Origin: Polaribacter litorisediminis
GTDB taxonomy: Bacteria > Bacteroidota > Bacteroidia > Flavobacteriales > Flavobacteriaceae
NCBI RefSeq assembly: GCF_019968605.1
Contig: NZ_CP082966.1
Location: 186,001-250,000, forward strand
Length of the DNA stretch: 64,000 nt
Reading direction: 5' to 3'
Positions 33,245 to 42,535 of this stretch are shown here, in pieces; the first letter of the stretch is position 1, and each line of letters starts with the position of its first letter. The position numbers and the translations under genes are program-made. A model generated the notes under the pieces. It did no database searches. It saw nothing but the letters and a program-made list of their open reading frames with translations, and was not told where the DNA came from.

Positions 33245-34078
33245 TTAATTGTTTTCTTTTTGATTCGCTTTTTTTTCTTCTTCTTTTTTCTTTTTAGCAG
33301 CTTCTTGTTTTGCTCTTAATATTTTTCTTGCTTCTTCTCGTTGCTTTAAACGTTCTTTTCTTTTCTCTTGAATTATCTTTTGTTGTGCTTCTTTTTCTGC
33401 TATTTTTTTTGCTAAAGCTGCTGCTTTTTTGTTTTTGCTATCTTCAATTAGCTCTTTTTTATCAGCAATTGCTTCTTTCTGTGCTTCGGTTAACTCTTTT
33501 TTAGGAGTGTTTGTCTTGTTTCTTTTTTTATTTAATTGCTCCTTTTTTTGTTCTGATAATCTTGTTCTGTCTATGGTAGATAAAACGAGGTCGCTAATAT
33601 CGTATTTTTTATTTGAATAGAGCATTACTAAATCACTAGATTTTTCAAAAACAAAATCGTATTTTTTTCTTGCTGCGATGCTTTGAATGGCATTATAAAC
33701 TTGATCTTGAATTGGTTTTACTAATTGCTTTCTTACCAAAAAAAGATCACCATTTGAGCCAAAATACAGAGATTCTAATCTTCTTAACTCTTCTTGTTTA
33801 AGCGTAATTTCTTCCTCTTTTTCTTCAATTAAATCTTTCGTTAAAATTGCCTTTTCGTTTGCTAGATCAGATTTTAAAACTTCTATAAAGCGCGCCTGTT
33901 CGTCTAATTTTTTTCTCCATTTTGCAACTTTTGAGTCTAAGGTATTTTGTGCTTGTATGTATTCTGGAACATTTTCTAAAATATATTCCATATCTACATA
34001 GGCAATAATTTGACTTCTTTGTGACCAAGAAGATACACCGATAAATAAAAGAACGACTAATAAAAATATTTTTTTCAT
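33245..34078 (-). CDS. ompH: OmpH/Skp-family periplasmic chaperone with long basic tail
   Basis: A 277-residue relative of the next gene. It has a signal peptide (cleavage near 19, SWSQ), the Skp-like core (IAYVDMEYILENVPEYIQAQNTLDSK, coiled coil about 45-125, then KYDFVFEKSSDLVMLY) and an additional low-complexity C-terminal region (about 180-277) made almost entirely of Lys, Glu, Ala and Gln, predicted as one long charged helix. Such a tail is absent from the shorter paralogue; it might lengthen the chaperone arms or bind anionic envelope components, which is speculation. A TAnnTTTG element in the gap after bamA could serve the two ompH genes. Confidence 0.88.
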   Translation of the reverse strand: MKKIFLLVVLLFIGVSSWSQRSQIIAYVDMEYILENVPEYIQAQNTLDSKVAKWRKKLDEQARFIEVLKSDLANEKAILTKDLIEEKEEEITLKQEELRRLESLYFGSNGDLFLVRKQLVKPIQDQVYNAIQSIAARKKYDFVFEKSSDLVMLYSNKKYDISDLVLSTIDRTRLSEQKKEQLNKKRNKTNTPKKELTEAQKEAIADKKELIEDSKNKKAAALAKKIAEKEAQQKIIQEKRKERLKQREEARKILRAKQEAAKKKKEEEKKANQKENN

Positions 34079-34126
34079 TTGTATATTGTATTTAGAAAAA
34101 ACCGTGCCAAAAAAACTTTGACATCA

Positions 34127-34134
34127 CAAATGTA
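34127..34134 (-). promoter_or_regulatory. Possible -7 promoter element for the ompH pair
   Basis: Minus strand reads TACATTTG (TAnnTTTG), 49 bp before the ATG at 34078, in the 64-bp gap after bamA. Confidence 0.4.
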
Positions 34135-34142
34135 CAGTTTCT

Positions 34143-36674
34143 CTAGAATTGTCTTCCGATAATAAAATGTGTTTGCCAGCCAGATTTCTCAGTAAAACCA
34201 GGCAATGGGTCAAAACCATGTGCAAAGTCGATACCTAATAATCCAAAGGCAGGCATAAAGATTCTAACACCTACGCCCGCTGAACGTTTTAATTCAAACG
34301 GATTAAATGTGTCAAAATTGTCATAAGAATTACCTGCTTCTAAAAAACCTAAAGTATAAATCGAAGCAGAAGGCGCATCTGTAATAGAGTATCGCAATTC
34401 TAATTGGAATTTATTATAGATAGAACCTCCTTCTAAAGGAGATAATCTATTATTTTCATATCCTCTTAAACCTACAACTTCTCTACCATCTAATTGAAAA
34501 ACGGCAATACCATCTCCACCAACAAAATATCTTTCAAAAGGAGATAGCCCTACTTCAGAATTATAAAAGCCTAAATAACCCATTTCTGCATTAGACATTA
34601 AAACTAATTTGTCTGTAAATGCGGTATACCATTTTCCTTTAAAACTTAATTTATAATATTCTAACCATTTATATTTTTCTGCAATTCTCGCGCTAGTTTC
34701 TGCTGCCGATAAACCACCAGGAATGGTATAATCTTTATCGTTTACCAAAGAATATGGAAAGGTTGCCTTTACGCCAATGGTAAATTCTGATCCATACGTT
34801 GGAAAAATTAAACTAGGTCCTGCAGAATTTCTGGTTAAAGTTGCGTTATAGGCTAAATTGTTTAAAGTACCATTATCTAAAATATCTGCACCAACTCTAA
34901 AGCCATAATCATTTAATTTAAAGCTCTGGTAACTTATGGTTTGTGATAATTGGAAATAATCATCGGGCCATTTTAAACGTTTTCCTAAACCGATAGAGGC
35001 TCCGATGATTCCTAAACTTCGATCTCTATCAACATCAAATGTTTGTGGATTTAATTGATATTGATTTGATGAATAGATAGAAAAGGACAAAGATTGAGGA
35101 GTTTTACCGCCCAACCAAGGTTCTGTAAACGAAAAACTATACGTACTAAAGGTTCTACTTGTTTGTAAACGTAGCGCTAAATTTTGACCATCTCCCATGG
35201 GTAACGGTTTATAAGCTTCTTTATTAAAGAGGTTTCTGATAGAAAAATTATTAAATGATAAACCTAAAGTACCAATAAAGGCACCACCACCGTAACCCCC
35301 TTGTAATTCTATTTGACTTCCTCCTTTTTCAATAACAGTAAAGTCGATGTCTGCAGTTTTATTTTGATAATCTGGAATTACATCTGGAGATACATTTTGA
35401 TCAAAGAAACCTAATTGACCGATTTCTCTAATAGATCTTATGATATTGCTTCTACTAAATAAATCTCCTGGTTTTACACGTAATTCTCTAAAGATTACAT
35501 GGTCATTTGTTTTGTCATTACCAGATACCGTTACTTTTCTAATTCTTGCTTTTTCATCTTCTCGAATTCTAATTTCTACAGTAATAGAATCATTTTCAAC
35601 TTTTGTTTCTACTGCATTTACTTGCGAAAATAAAAATCCTGTATCTTGATACATGGTTGATAAATCTTCCGATGTTGGTGAACCATCACCTTTCACTCTT
35701 TCTTTTAAGACAGCTCCATTATAGACATCTCCTTTATCAATTCTTAAAACTGCCATTAATTGTTCGTCAGTATATTCTTTATTTCCGACAAATAAAATTT
35801 CTGCAAATCGATATTGTTTTCCTTCTTCTAAATCGATGTTTACATTAATTGTATTATCGTCATTCCAACTAATGCCTTCACTTAAAATACGTGCATCTCT
35901 ATAACCAAGTCTGCTATATTTATCGAGAATAGCTTCTAAATCTTCTTGATAATCTTCTTCTATATATTTTGATCCTTTCCAAAAACGACCTATTAATTTT
36001 TCTTTGGTGTTTTTCATCGCTTTTCTGAGTTTTTTACCAGAAAGTGCTTGATTACCCGTAAAAACGATTTCTTTTACTTTTATTTTAGAACCCTTGTCAA
36101 TATAAATATTCATATTAACAATATTAATATCCGAAGTATCTTTTTGAATATCTAAATTCACTTTTGTTTTTAGAAAACCTTTATCTGTGTATTTTTTTGT
36201 AAAATAGTTTTTGGTCGTTACAATTAAATTGTCTGTCACCATGGCGCCTAATTTTAATTCGGCTTCTTTTTTTAATTCTTTGGCTTTAGATTTTTTAATT
36301 CCGGTAATTTTTATCTCATTTAATTGAGGTAGTTCTTGTACATCAAATTGAAGATATACAGAGTTACCATCTAATTTGGCTAAATAAACATCTACATTGC
36401 TAAATTGTTTACTTTCGTATAGTTTTTTGATAGCACTCGTAAGTTTATCACCCGGTAATTTAATTACTTGACCATTTCTAAGACCCGTAAATACTTTTAC
36501 TGTTTCTTCACTAAATTTCTTTAAACCCGTAACGGTAATACCCCCTAAAATGTACTCTTTTCCTCTTTCAAAGGAAGTGTTTGTTTTAGAAATAGTATCT
36601 TGTTTTGTTTGTGCATTTGCACTAAAAGTAAAAAATAGTGCAAATAGCACTACTGTTGCAGAAATTAATTTCAT
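34143..36674 (-). CDS. bamA: Outer-membrane protein assembly factor BamA
   Basis: An 843-residue essential insertase. The ATG at 36674 is preferred over one 13 codons upstream, because it starts the signal peptide (MKLISATVVLFALFFTFSANA) and leaves a 7-bp gap to uppS instead of a 32-bp overlap. Five POTRA domains span about 40-440 (starting ILGGITVTGLKKFSEETVKVF). A 16-strand barrel follows, with the VRGF-equivalent loop motif GLRGYENNRLSP near 710 and a C-terminal aromatic strand ending IIGRQF. Genes for UppS upstream and two Skp chaperones downstream form the conserved envelope operon. Confidence 0.94.
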   Translation of the reverse strand: MKLISATVVLFALFFTFSANAQTKQDTISKTNTSFERGKEYILGGITVTGLKKFSEETVKVFTGLRNGQVIKLPGDKLTSAIKKLYESKQFSNVDVYLAKLDGNSVYLQFDVQELPQLNEIKITGIKKSKAKELKKEAELKLGAMVTDNLIVTTKNYFTKKYTDKGFLKTKVNLDIQKDTSDINIVNMNIYIDKGSKIKVKEIVFTGNQALSGKKLRKAMKNTKEKLIGRFWKGSKYIEEDYQEDLEAILDKYSRLGYRDARILSEGISWNDDNTINVNIDLEEGKQYRFAEILFVGNKEYTDEQLMAVLRIDKGDVYNGAVLKERVKGDGSPTSEDLSTMYQDTGFLFSQVNAVETKVENDSITVEIRIREDEKARIRKVTVSGNDKTNDHVIFRELRVKPGDLFSRSNIIRSIREIGQLGFFDQNVSPDVIPDYQNKTADIDFTVIEKGGSQIELQGGYGGGAFIGTLGLSFNNFSIRNLFNKEAYKPLPMGDGQNLALRLQTSRTFSTYSFSFTEPWLGGKTPQSLSFSIYSSNQYQLNPQTFDVDRDRSLGIIGASIGLGKRLKWPDDYFQLSQTISYQSFKLNDYGFRVGADILDNGTLNNLAYNATLTRNSAGPSLIFPTYGSEFTIGVKATFPYSLVNDKDYTIPGGLSAAETSARIAEKYKWLEYYKLSFKGKWYTAFTDKLVLMSNAEMGYLGFYNSEVGLSPFERYFVGGDGIAVFQLDGREVVGLRGYENNRLSPLEGGSIYNKFQLELRYSITDAPSASIYTLGFLEAGNSYDNFDTFNPFELKRSAGVGVRIFMPAFGLLGIDFAHGFDPLPGFTEKSGWQTHFIIGRQF

Positions 36675-36681
36675 GTAAAAC

Positions 36682-37425
36682 TTATTCTGTAATTTGTTCG
36701 CTTGTTTTTCCAAATCGTCTTTCTCTATTCTGGTACTCTATGATTGCATCATAGAAATGTTCTTGTCTAAAATCTGGCCAAAGTATCTCTGTAAAATACA
36801 ATTCGGCATATGCTATTTGCCATAATAAGAAGTTACTAATGCGTTGTTCTCCACTAGTTCTTATCAATAAATCTACGTCGGGCAAATTAAATGTATATAA
36901 ATGGTTATTTATAGTATTTTCGTCTATTTTTTCTAAATCGAGCTCTTTATTAACAACTTTTTTAGATATGTTTTTGAATGCGTTAACAATTTCTTCTCTT
37001 GAGCCATAGCTCAGCGCAAAAGTTAGCACAATATCCGTGTTGTTTTTAGTTTTATAAATAACATCATTTAAAACATTTTGAGCATTTTTTGGTAAATTTT
37101 CTATAGATCCAATAGAATTTACTTTGACTCCATTTTTCATGAAGTCTGGCAGTTCTTTTTTTAATGAATTAATTAGTAAACTCATTAATGCATCCACTTC
37201 TAATTTAGGGCGATTCCAGTTTTCTGTAGAAAAGGCATATAAAGTAATGGCTTCTACATTTATTTGAGAGGCTGCTTTTACAGATTCTCTAACTGCAGTG
37301 AGTGCATTTCTGTGGCCAAAAATTCTACTCATGCCTCTACCTTTAGCCCAGCGCCCATTACCATCCATAATAATGGCAACGTGTTTAGGAACTCTCTGTA
37401 GATCGATAAGTAATTTTTTATCCAT
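36682..37425 (-). CDS. uppS: Undecaprenyl diphosphate synthase
   Basis: A 247-residue cis-prenyltransferase building the C55 lipid carrier for peptidoglycan. Signature segments: HVAIIMDGNGRWAKGRG (catalytic Asp near 21), GHRNALTAVRE, TLYAFSTENWNRP and, near the end, LLIRTSGEQRISNFLLWQIAYAE shared by all family members. It follows the DUF6089 gene by 3 bp and precedes bamA. Confidence 0.95.
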   Translation of the reverse strand: MDKKLLIDLQRVPKHVAIIMDGNGRWAKGRGMSRIFGHRNALTAVRESVKAASQINVEAITLYAFSTENWNRPKLEVDALMSLLINSLKKELPDFMKNGVKVNSIGSIENLPKNAQNVLNDVIYKTKNNTDIVLTFALSYGSREEIVNAFKNISKKVVNKELDLEKIDENTINNHLYTFNLPDVDLLIRTSGEQRISNFLLWQIAYAELYFTEILWPDFRQEHFYDAIIEYQNRERRFGKTSEQITE

Positions 37426-37428
37426 ATG

Positions 37429-38121
37429 CTAAAATCCTTTTGTGTAACAAGGAGGTCTACCAAATGTGTAGATTAGAGACACTCCTGTAAACATGTACCA
37501 ATCGCTATTATTACCTCCAAAATCTAAACTAGGAATTGTGTTTGTAGTATAATCTAAATCGTCATCAAAAGTATATCTAAATTTTGTTTCTACCGCAAAG
37601 GCGATGGGCCCAGTTAATTTAGATTTAAGTCCGATGCCAAAAGGTATCGCGAAAGAAGTTTTAGTGCCAAGTTCGTATTGATTTGCCAAGGTTTCTCTGG
37701 TAACATAATTATAGTTAAAGGCAGCCAATTCTATCAAGATATAGGGAGTCCAATATTTATCATCAGAAGAGATGTCGTACTCATAAAAATTATATTCTAT
37801 ACCTAGTGCCAATTCGTTTATTGTATTTGAGAATTTATAACCAATATTATTTGGTCCTCTAGTTCTTCTGTAATCTGTGTCTGCATCTAAATCATCTCCT
37901 TTTATAGGTAAATAACTATAAGTTGCTCTTACTGCTATTCTAGGATTCCAATTATATTTAAAAAAAATAGCACCAGCCATGGTATTTGGATATATATAAT
38001 TGGTTCTGCCAATATCCCCAACATAATTAGAGCCTCCAATAAATACGCCAGCTTCATATTCTTGCCCTAACAAAATGCTAGAGATGCTTATAAAAATGAG
38101 TAATGATATTTTTGTTTTCAT
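37429..38121 (-). CDS. DUF6089-type outer-membrane beta-barrel protein
   Basis: About 230 residues. The ATG at 38121 (MKTKISLLIFISISSILLG) is chosen because it starts a signal peptide and because an upstream ATG at 38139 overlaps a TAnnTTTG promoter element. The mature protein has alternating beta strands with the opening YEAGVFIGGSNYVGDIG and ends in a GRPPCYTKGF tail. Proteins of this type are found in the same place in many Bacteroidota (between nadK and uppS-bamA); function is unknown, but the position suggests a part in outer-membrane assembly. Confidence 0.8.
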   Translation of the reverse strand: MKTKISLLIFISISSILLGQEYEAGVFIGGSNYVGDIGRTNYIYPNTMAGAIFFKYNWNPRIAVRATYSYLPIKGDDLDADTDYRRTRGPNNIGYKFSNTINELALGIEYNFYEYDISSDDKYWTPYILIELAAFNYNYVTRETLANQYELGTKTSFAIPFGIGLKSKLTGPIAFAVETKFRYTFDDDLDYTTNTIPSLDFGGNNSDWYMFTGVSLIYTFGRPPCYTKGF

Positions 38122-38136
38122 CCTAAAAATAGCGAG

Positions 38137-38144
38137 CAAATATA
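38137..38144 (-). promoter_or_regulatory. Promoter -7 element of the DUF6089-uppS-bamA operon
   Basis: Minus strand reads TATATTTG (perfect TAnnTTTG), ending 16 bp before the ATG at 38121. It makes the longer start at 38139 untenable. Confidence 0.5.
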
Positions 38145-38226
38145 AGGTTTTCCATTTGCTTTTTAAAGTTAATATTTAGTCTTTTTTGAATAACTATTAT
38201 TTTAGAGATTTATTGCATTTTGAACG

Positions 38227-39126
38227 TTAAAGATTGGTTTCATTTCTGGTATCTTCTCCCCACAATAATTTAGTGCGAAGCGTTTTTAGAAAAGATTGAT
38301 TGTTTGGAATGATACTCTGAATGGTAAAGGTTGCTTTTTTAATAGAAACTAGCGTGTTCTTAGGTACGGTTGTAATTCTAGAATCTAATGAAATTAAAAA
38401 ATCTTTTTCTCTAGAATCTATGGTTAGTTGAATAGTAGTTTCATCAGAGATTACCATGGGTCTTGCGTTTAAGTTGTGAGGTGCAATTGGTGTAATAATT
38501 AAGTTTTTAGAGTCTGGAGAAATTACAGGACCGTTGCAGCTTAAAGAATATCCTGTTGAACCCGTAGGAGTGGCTATAATTAAACCATCTGCCCAATAAT
38601 TAGTTAGATATTCGTTGTTTAAACTAGTTCTAACACCAATCATAGAAGTTGTGTTTTTTCTGGCAATAGTCACTTCATTTAAGGCAAAATTAAGTTCTTC
38701 AAATTTAGCGGTTTTTGGTGAAGTTTTTACAGCTAGTAAAGTTCTTTCTTGAATAGAGTATTCACCATTTAAAATCAAGGCAATGCTTTCTTTAATGGTT
38801 CTTTTGTTGATAGTTGCTAAGAATCCTAATCGACCCGTATTGATTCCTAAAATAGGAATGTCTAAATTTCTGATATAGGTTACAGCTCTTAAAATGGTGC
38901 CATCTCCACCTAAAGTGAAGAGTACATCAAAAGAATTATTTAAATCAGAAAAATGAGAAAAAGTTGGATATTTTTTAGCTAAAATATTACCTGCTACTAA
39001 TAAATTATAAAATTCTTGTTCAATAAAAATATCGATATTATTTTCATGAAGTACCTCCAATAAAATTTGAATTTCTTTTTCTGCAGAAATGGAATAAGAT
39101 TGACCGTAAATTGCAACTTTCTTCAT
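38227..39126 (-). CDS. nadK: NAD kinase
   Basis: A 299-residue cytosolic enzyme phosphorylating NAD to NADP. The nucleotide-binding motif GGDGTILRAV near 73 and the conserved GINTGRLGFLA near 98, followed by ALNEVTIARK near 150 and GLIIATPTGSTGYSLS near 188, are all present. The enzyme lies between the CBS-domain gene and DUF6089 on the same strand, the usual Flavobacteriia order. Confidence 0.95.
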   Translation of the reverse strand: MKKVAIYGQSYSISAEKEIQILLEVLHENNIDIFIEQEFYNLLVAGNILAKKYPTFSHFSDLNNSFDVLFTLGGDGTILRAVTYIRNLDIPILGINTGRLGFLATINKRTIKESIALILNGEYSIQERTLLAVKTSPKTAKFEELNFALNEVTIARKNTTSMIGVRTSLNNEYLTNYWADGLIIATPTGSTGYSLSCNGPVISPDSKNLIITPIAPHNLNARPMVISDETTIQLTIDSREKDFLISLDSRITTVPKNTLVSIKKATFTIQSIIPNNQSFLKTLRTKLLWGEDTRNETNL

Positions 39127-39191
39127 TTTGTTTTAGATTTTACTATTTTAAAAATACACAAGTTGGTTTTTAATATAACCAATTGAAATGG

Positions 39192-39851
39192 CTACATTTC
39201 TAAGTATTTTTGTAAGTATTCAGATCTATTTTTTAAATCTTCTAGGTAGATATCATTTTCGTGCATAGAAATAACTTTATAATTATAACGTCTAAAGGTA
39301 TGCATCATTTCATTAATTTCTTTCGTTACAATTTTTAAGGTTATTTGCACAAAGTCGCTCCTTTTTTCTGAAATATACAAGCCTAATAATTGCCCGCCAT
39401 TAGATTCTACAATCTGTGCTACTTCACTCATAGAATAATCATCTTCTAATTTTTCTATAATTAAAGTTTCACTTTCTTCAATCATAAAAGGGCTTGTAGA
39501 AAAAGCGTCTAAAACATCTCGTAAATCATAATAACCAATATAATTTTTATCATCATTTATCACAGGGATTATGGTGGTGTCGTTATCAGCAAAAATTTTT
39601 AACAATTCTAAAACAGTTGCTTTTTCATCCGCAAAAAAAGAATTTAATAAATGTACATAATTTACTAGCTTATTTTCTTTATGTTCTATAGTTTGTAGAT
39701 CATTTTCAGCAAAAGACCCTAGTAGTTTTCCGTTTTCAATTAATGGAAAATGTGTTATAGGATAATTTTTAAACAGTTTTTGAGCACTCTTTACAGTGTT
39801 TTTAAGTGTTAATGCTTTAATTTCTTTTAGGATGTAATCGTTTATGTTCAT
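39192..39851 (-). CDS. CBS-domain protein
   Basis: A 219-residue protein with two CBS modules (about 5-60, ending PLIENGKLLGSFAENDL, and about 70-130, VPVINDDKNYIGYYDLRDVL-like), which together would form one Bateman nucleotide-binding module. The C-terminal about 75 residues resemble an ACT-like alpha/beta fold (GQLLGLYISEKRSDFVQITLK). Such proteins sense adenine nucleotides or SAM. The partner is not evident; nadK downstream suggests a nucleotide-linked role, but that is context only. Confidence 0.85.
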   Translation of the reverse strand: MNINDYILKEIKALTLKNTVKSAQKLFKNYPITHFPLIENGKLLGSFAENDLQTIEHKENKLVNYVHLLNSFFADEKATVLELLKIFADNDTTIIPVINDDKNYIGYYDLRDVLDAFSTSPFMIEESETLIIEKLEDDYSMSEVAQIVESNGGQLLGLYISEKRSDFVQITLKIVTKEINEMMHTFRRYNYKVISMHENDIYLEDLKNRSEYLQKYLEM

Positions 39852-39886
39852 TCTGCACGAATATAGGATAAAATGATTAAATGAAT

Positions 39887-39894
39887 TATCTTTG
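39887..39894 (+). promoter_or_regulatory. Promoter -7 element of pdxJ
   Basis: TATCTTTG, a perfect TAnnTTTG, ends 17 bp before the pdxJ ATG. Confidence 0.5.
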
Positions 39895-39911
39895 CCAGCT
39901 AATTTTATACA

Positions 39912-40625
39912 ATGACAAAGTTAAGCGTAAATATTAATAAAATTGCAACTTTACGAAATTCTAGAGGAGGTAATGTACCTAATTTATTAAAAGTAGCAGC
40001 AGATATTGAAGATTTTGGGGCACAGGGAATTACCATACACCCAAGGCCAGACGAACGTCATATTCGGTATCAAGATGCTAGAGATTTAAAAAATACGGTA
40101 AGTACAGAATTTAATATCGAAGGCAATCCGATACAATCTTTTATGGATTTAGTGTTAGAAATAAAGCCAACCCAAGTTACTTTAGTGCCAGATGCTGTAG
40201 ATGCAATTACCTCAAATGCAGGATGGGATACCATTACACATCAATCTTTTTTACAAGAGGTTATCAAAGAATTTCAAAACAACGGAATTAGAACTTCTAT
40301 TTTTATTGATACCGATGTAAACTTGATAGAAGCCGCGGCAAAAACAGGGACCGATAGAATAGAATTATACACAGAATATTTTGCTAGTGAGTTTGATAAA
40401 GGCAATAAAAATGCTGTAAAACCCTATACCGAAGCAGCTATTTTAGCACACAAATTAGGATTAGGAATTAACGCAGGGCATGATTTAAGCTTGGATAATA
40501 TCAAATTTTTTAAAGAGAACATTCCTAATTTAGCCGAAGTTTCTATTGGACATGCATTGATTGCAGAAAGTTTGTATTTAGGATTAGAGAATGTCGTAAA
40601 CATGTATTTACATCGACTAAAATAA
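39912..40625 (+). CDS. pdxJ: Pyridoxine 5'-phosphate synthase
   Basis: A 237-residue TIM-barrel enzyme that joins 1-deoxyxylulose 5-phosphate and 3-amino-2-oxopropyl phosphate to make pyridoxine 5'-phosphate. Conserved opening [34 protein letters not shown] near 36 with the active-site His residues, [16 protein letters not shown] near 93, and [12 protein letters not shown] and [12 protein letters not shown] near the end. Divergent from the CBS gene. Its stop is followed at once by an inverted pair of hairpin repeats. Confidence 0.95.
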   Translation: MTKLSVNINKIATLRNSRGGNVPNLLKVAADIEDFGAQGITIHPRPDERHIRYQDARDLKNTVSTEFNIEGNPIQSFMDLVLEIKPTQVTLVPDAVDAITSNAGWDTITHQSFLQEVIKEFQNNGIRTSIFIDTDVNLIEAAAKTGTDRIELYTEYFASEFDKGNKNAVKPYTEAAILAHKLGLGINAGHDLSLDNIKFFKENIPNLAEVSIGHALIAESLYLGLENVVNMYLHRLK

Positions 40626-40627
40626 AA

Positions 40628-40750
40628 ATCCCATCCTAACCTTCCCAAAGGGAAGGAACAAAAATCAAAAAAATAGAAATGAATAATAAATTAAATTCAG
40701 ATCAAAAAAAACACAACAGTTCCCCTCTTTTGGAGGGGTTCGGGGAGGCT
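40628..40750. repeat. Inverted pair of hairpin repeats (REP-doublet-like element)
   Basis: A 32-base module at 40628-40659 (hairpin CCTTCCC-AAA-GGGAAGG) and the reverse complement of one at 40719-40750 (hairpin CCCCTC-TTTTG-GAGGGG) have the same length and outline and match at 20 of 32 positions. Most stem differences compensate, keeping the pairing. They flank 59 bp of AT-rich spacer. The right module lies inside the start of the next gene. Confidence 0.6.
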
Positions 40751-41515
40751 CTACATTCAAAAATTTTAGGAGAAGGAAAGCCTTTATTAATCTTACATGG
40801 TTATTTTGGTGCAAGCGATAATTGGAAAACGTTAGGAAATCAATTTGCTGATAATTTTCAAGTTCACTTAATAGATCAAAGAAACCACGGACGTAGTTTT
40901 CATTCTGATGAATTTAGTTATGAGCTTTTAGTGAATGATCTCTACAATTATATTCAATATCATCACTTAGAAAATATATATTTAATGGGGCATTCTATGG
41001 GCGGAAAAACTGCGATGCTGTTTGCTGTTACTTATCCAGATTTAGTGGATAAATTAATCGTTGTAGATATTTCACCAAAAGAATATAAACCACATCATCA
41101 TACAATTTTAGCAGGCTTAAATTCGGTCGATTTCTCAAAACAAAATTCAAGAAAGTTGGTAGATGCACAAATTGCAAAATACATTCCAGAAGTTGGGGTT
41201 CGCCAGTTTTTATTAAAGAATGTATATTGGAAAGAAAAAGGAGTTTTAGACTATCGTTTTAATCTTAAATCGCTAACAGATAATAACCCAGAAGTTGGCA
41301 AGCCATTGCCGAAAAACGCAAGATTTACAAAAGAAACATTGTTTTTAAAAGGTGAAAAATCGGGGTATATTATTCCTTCTGAATACGCGATTATTGATGC
41401 TCATTTCCCTCAAAATAAAATTGTAGAAATTAAGAATGCAGGCCATTGGTTGCATGCAGAAAATCCGAAGCAATTTTATAAAGAAGTTTGTGAGTTTTTA
41501 GGGGAATCTTCTTGA
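40679..41515 (+). CDS. Alpha/beta-hydrolase (YbfF-like esterase) with repeat-derived N-terminus
   Basis: A 278-residue hydrolase with nucleophile elbow GHSMGGKTA near 104, oxyanion-hole segment LHGYFGASDNW near 39, DQRNHGRS near 65 and the catalytic His in AGHWLHAENP near 260. It is related to YbfF-type thioesterases/esterases; the substrate is unknown. Similar proteins normally begin shortly before the LHSKILGEG stretch. Here about 25 extra residues precede it, of which 14-24 (SSPLLEGFGEA) are encoded by a hairpin repeat. The original start seems to have been overwritten and an upstream ATG used; I found no other start codon nearer the domain. Confidence 0.82.
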   Translation: MNNKLNSDQKKHNSSPLLEGFGEALHSKILGEGKPLLILHGYFGASDNWKTLGNQFADNFQVHLIDQRNHGRSFHSDEFSYELLVNDLYNYIQYHHLENIYLMGHSMGGKTAMLFAVTYPDLVDKLIVVDISPKEYKPHHHTILAGLNSVDFSKQNSRKLVDAQIAKYIPEVGVRQFLLKNVYWKEKGVLDYRFNLKSLTDNNPEVGKPLPKNARFTKETLFLKGEKSGYIIPSEYAIIDAHFPQNKIVEIKNAGHWLHAENPKQFYKEVCEFLGESS

Positions 41516-41574
41516 ATCGTTTAAATTTACTTTTTTCAATTATTAAAAAAGGAGTAATTTTATAACCAAATAGC

Positions 41575-42333
41575 ATGAAAAAAATTATATACTATTTTTT
41601 GTTTGTTCCTTTTTGTCTTGCTGCGCAAATTAATGAAAGTGATACGCTTAACCTAAGAGCTAACCTTTCTTTAACAGGTTTTTGGCAAGGCGGAAATGTA
41701 GAAACTTTAATTTTTAGGGCAAAATCAGAAGTTAGTTTTAAGCCTTCAAAAAAAATGGTTTTCAAAACGATGAACTCATATGTGTATCAAGCATTCGGAA
41801 AAACAAAGGCCGACGAAGATATTTTAAGTCTTAACTTTTTATACTTTAATCCAAAGAGGAAATTGTATCCCTTAGTATTGGGTTTTGTGAGTACCAATTT
41901 TAGAAGAGAAATTAATTTGAGGTCTCTTTTAGGGGTTGGCGTTACGTATCAAGTTTTAGAAAATAAGGAGTATTGGCTTAAGTTTTCGATTTCAAGTGAA
42001 TATGAACAAACAAAATTTGATAAAACAAGATTTAATATTTCCGAATATAATGGGAACCAATCAATCAATACCTTTCGGAGTACTTTTTGGGTAAATGGAA
42101 AGTATAACTTGTTTAAGAAAAAAGTAATTATCAATCATGAAATTTATTTTCAACCTTCTTTAGAGCAGCGTGATAATTTTCGCTGGCAAGCAGATGTAGG
42201 TTTAGAACTGCCTGTTTGGAAGTTCTTAAATTTTAAAATAAATTACCGACATACTTTTGAAAGTATCGTTATTGAAAGTCAAAAACAAGAAGATGGTATG
42301 ATGTCTTTTGGCTTTACCTTAAAAAGTTATTGA
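41575..42333 (+). CDS. DUF481 family outer-membrane protein
   Basis: A 252-residue protein with a signal peptide (cleavage near 17, LAAQ) and a beta-barrel pattern typical of DUF481 (SLTGFWQGGNVETLIFRAKSEV, VYQAFGKTKADEDI-like, ending NYRHTFESIV...SFGFTLKSY). Function is unknown in the family; salt- or envelope-stress induction has been reported for some members. It lies 59 bp after the hydrolase and may be co-transcribed. Confidence 0.8.
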   Translation: MKKIIYYFLFVPFCLAAQINESDTLNLRANLSLTGFWQGGNVETLIFRAKSEVSFKPSKKMVFKTMNSYVYQAFGKTKADEDILSLNFLYFNPKRKLYPLVLGFVSTNFRREINLRSLLGVGVTYQVLENKEYWLKFSISSEYEQTKFDKTRFNISEYNGNQSINTFRSTFWVNGKYNLFKKKVIINHEIYFQPSLEQRDNFRWQADVGLELPVWKFLNFKINYRHTFESIVIESQKQEDGMMSFGFTLKSY

Positions 42334-42535
42334 TGAGGATTTTATCATTTTTGATGTTTTAAGTCCATTTATTTACACAAGATTTAAAATTAAATGGATG
42401 TTAGGTTCTGTTGCTTAAAATCATATATTTCTGTAAGTTAAACTATAAATTGCCATCAACTTAAAATAGGTGCTAAGTTGTTGATACAGTATTATTTAAA
42501 AAATGAACTACACATTACAATAAAATTACACGCCA

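Noticed and set aside
33310..33620. Leu/Phe-rich frames resembling membrane proteins opposite the long ompH
   Set aside because: They are the reverse of Lys/Glu-rich codons of the chaperone tail, which always read as hydrophobic residues.
36675..36713. Upstream start for bamA
   Set aside because: It would overlap uppS and put 13 non-signal residues before a perfect signal peptide.
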